Positions 5,185-5,364 of a stretch of 5,364 bases of DNA are shown here, in pieces. The notes under the pieces were generated by a model, which saw only the letters and a program-made list of their open reading frames with translations, ran no database searches and was not told where the DNA came from. This stretch comes from an uncultured Ruminococcus sp. (GTDB lineage Bacteria; Bacillota; Clostridia; Oscillospirales; Acutalibacteraceae): contig CACZSM010000231.1 of the NCBI GenBank assembly GCA_902783815.1, forward strand, positions 1 to 5,364, in the 5' to 3' direction. The stretch's first letter is position 1. The number at the start of each line of letters is the position of its first letter. Made by a program: the position numbers and the translations under genes.

Positions 5185-5364
5185 GATACTCTTTTCACCC
5201 TCCTTAACCTGTTCTGTACAAGCATTTCAGAAAATGCCTCCATGCGTATTCTTAGCTGCTCGACATCCTGATACTGATAATCGGTTTCAAGCCTGAAAAC
5301 AGGTATGCCGTATTCTGAAAGCATTGATTCAATTCTTTCAAGCTCAAAGTCGTATTCGATCTGA
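5181..5364 (-). CDS. 2-hydroxyacyl-CoA dehydratase D-component family protein, C-terminal 60 residues (partial, runs off the right edge)
   Basis: Reading the minus strand from 5363 gives an open frame of 60 residues ending in TGA at 5181-5183. It starts QIEYDFELERIE and contains GIPVFRLETDY and EQLRIRMEAF. These are the conserved C-terminal blocks of the HgdB/BcrB-type D-component family (PF06050 as I know it), in which the late YDFE...RIE stretch is followed by a Leu-Glu-(Thr/Ser)-Asp-Tyr motif and the final Arg-x-Glu-Ala-Phe helix. The fragment aligns without gaps to the C-terminus of the complete protein at 2620-3927, so the two are paralogues and may form a heteromeric enzyme. Its stop codon overlaps the ATG of the next gene (ATGA), which implies translational coupling. 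The start, the N-terminal cysteines and the operon promoter lie outside the window. Family assignment is firm; substrate is unknown. Confidence 0.88.
   Translation of the reverse strand, partial: QIEYDFELERIESMLSEYGIPVFRLETDYQYQDVEQLRIRMEAFSEMLVQNRLRRVKRVS
5198..5205 (-). promoter_or_regulatory. Ribosome binding site of the NapH-like gene, inside the upstream coding region
   Basis: The minus strand reads AAGGAGGG here, a strong anti-16S match, but the GGAGG core lies about 14 bases from the ATG at 5182-5184, longer than the usual 5 to 10. The site is within the last codons of the upstream gene and the genes overlap by four bases (ATGA), so termination-reinitiation is the likely start mode. 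Confidence 0.6.

Noticed and set aside
2620..5364. Classical glutamate fermentation via 2-hydroxyglutaryl-CoA dehydratase (hgdCAB)
   Set aside because: No CoA-transferase, 2-hydroxyglutarate dehydrogenase or decarboxylase is visible and membrane Fe-S genes are interleaved. The part right of 5364 is unseen, so this is a judgement, not proof.

Overview
The window is a compact, moderately AT-rich bacterial segment in which every supported gene lies on the minus strand, so the biology reads from right to left. Strong AGGAGG-type ribosome binding sites, 4-base ATGA stop/start overlaps, oxygen-sensitive Fe-S protein families and the style of the proteins point to a strict anaerobe of the Clostridia, probably Ruminococcus or another Oscillospiraceae. 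This placement is inferred from style, not from a marker gene.

Positions 5364 to 541 hold what looks like one operon of at least six genes. In transcription order they are: the last 60 residues of a 2-hydroxyacyl-CoA dehydratase D-component family protein, cut by the window edge (5181-5364); a NapH-like membrane polyferredoxin with two 4Fe-4S motifs (4000-5184); a complete second dehydratase-family protein of 435 residues (2620-3927); its ATP-dependent activase of the BadF/BadG/BcrA/BcrD (HgdC) family (1822-2607); a six-helix CcdA/DsbD-like membrane protein (1116-1817); and an exported acidic Ser/Glu-rich protein ending in a four-cysteine motif (541-1119). A strong intrinsic terminator (445-502) closes the operon. 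Three junctions overlap or nearly abut. The only sizeable gap is 72 bases at 3928-3999.

Together the genes encode a cytoplasmic ATP-driven Fe-S reductase pair (activase plus dehydratase-like proteins), a membrane Fe-S protein that could exchange electrons with it, a membrane thiol-electron conduit, and an extracytoplasmic cysteine protein that could receive the electrons. No CoA-transferase, acyl-CoA dehydrogenase, Etf or other fermentation gene is visible, so the cluster looks more like a double-cubane-cluster protein (DCCP)-type reductase system linked to the membrane than an amino-acid fermentation dehydratase. This functional link is an inference. The substrate is unknown.

Left of the terminator is a separate transcription unit: a NUDIX hydrolase (38-361) with an extended -10 promoter and a perfect NUDIX box. 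It ends abruptly at 107 residues with an unrelated tail, so it looks 3'-truncated. A near-consensus sigma-A promoter (26-54) overlaps its end and points out of the window. No tRNA, rRNA, CRISPR array, insertion sequence or riboswitch was recognised.
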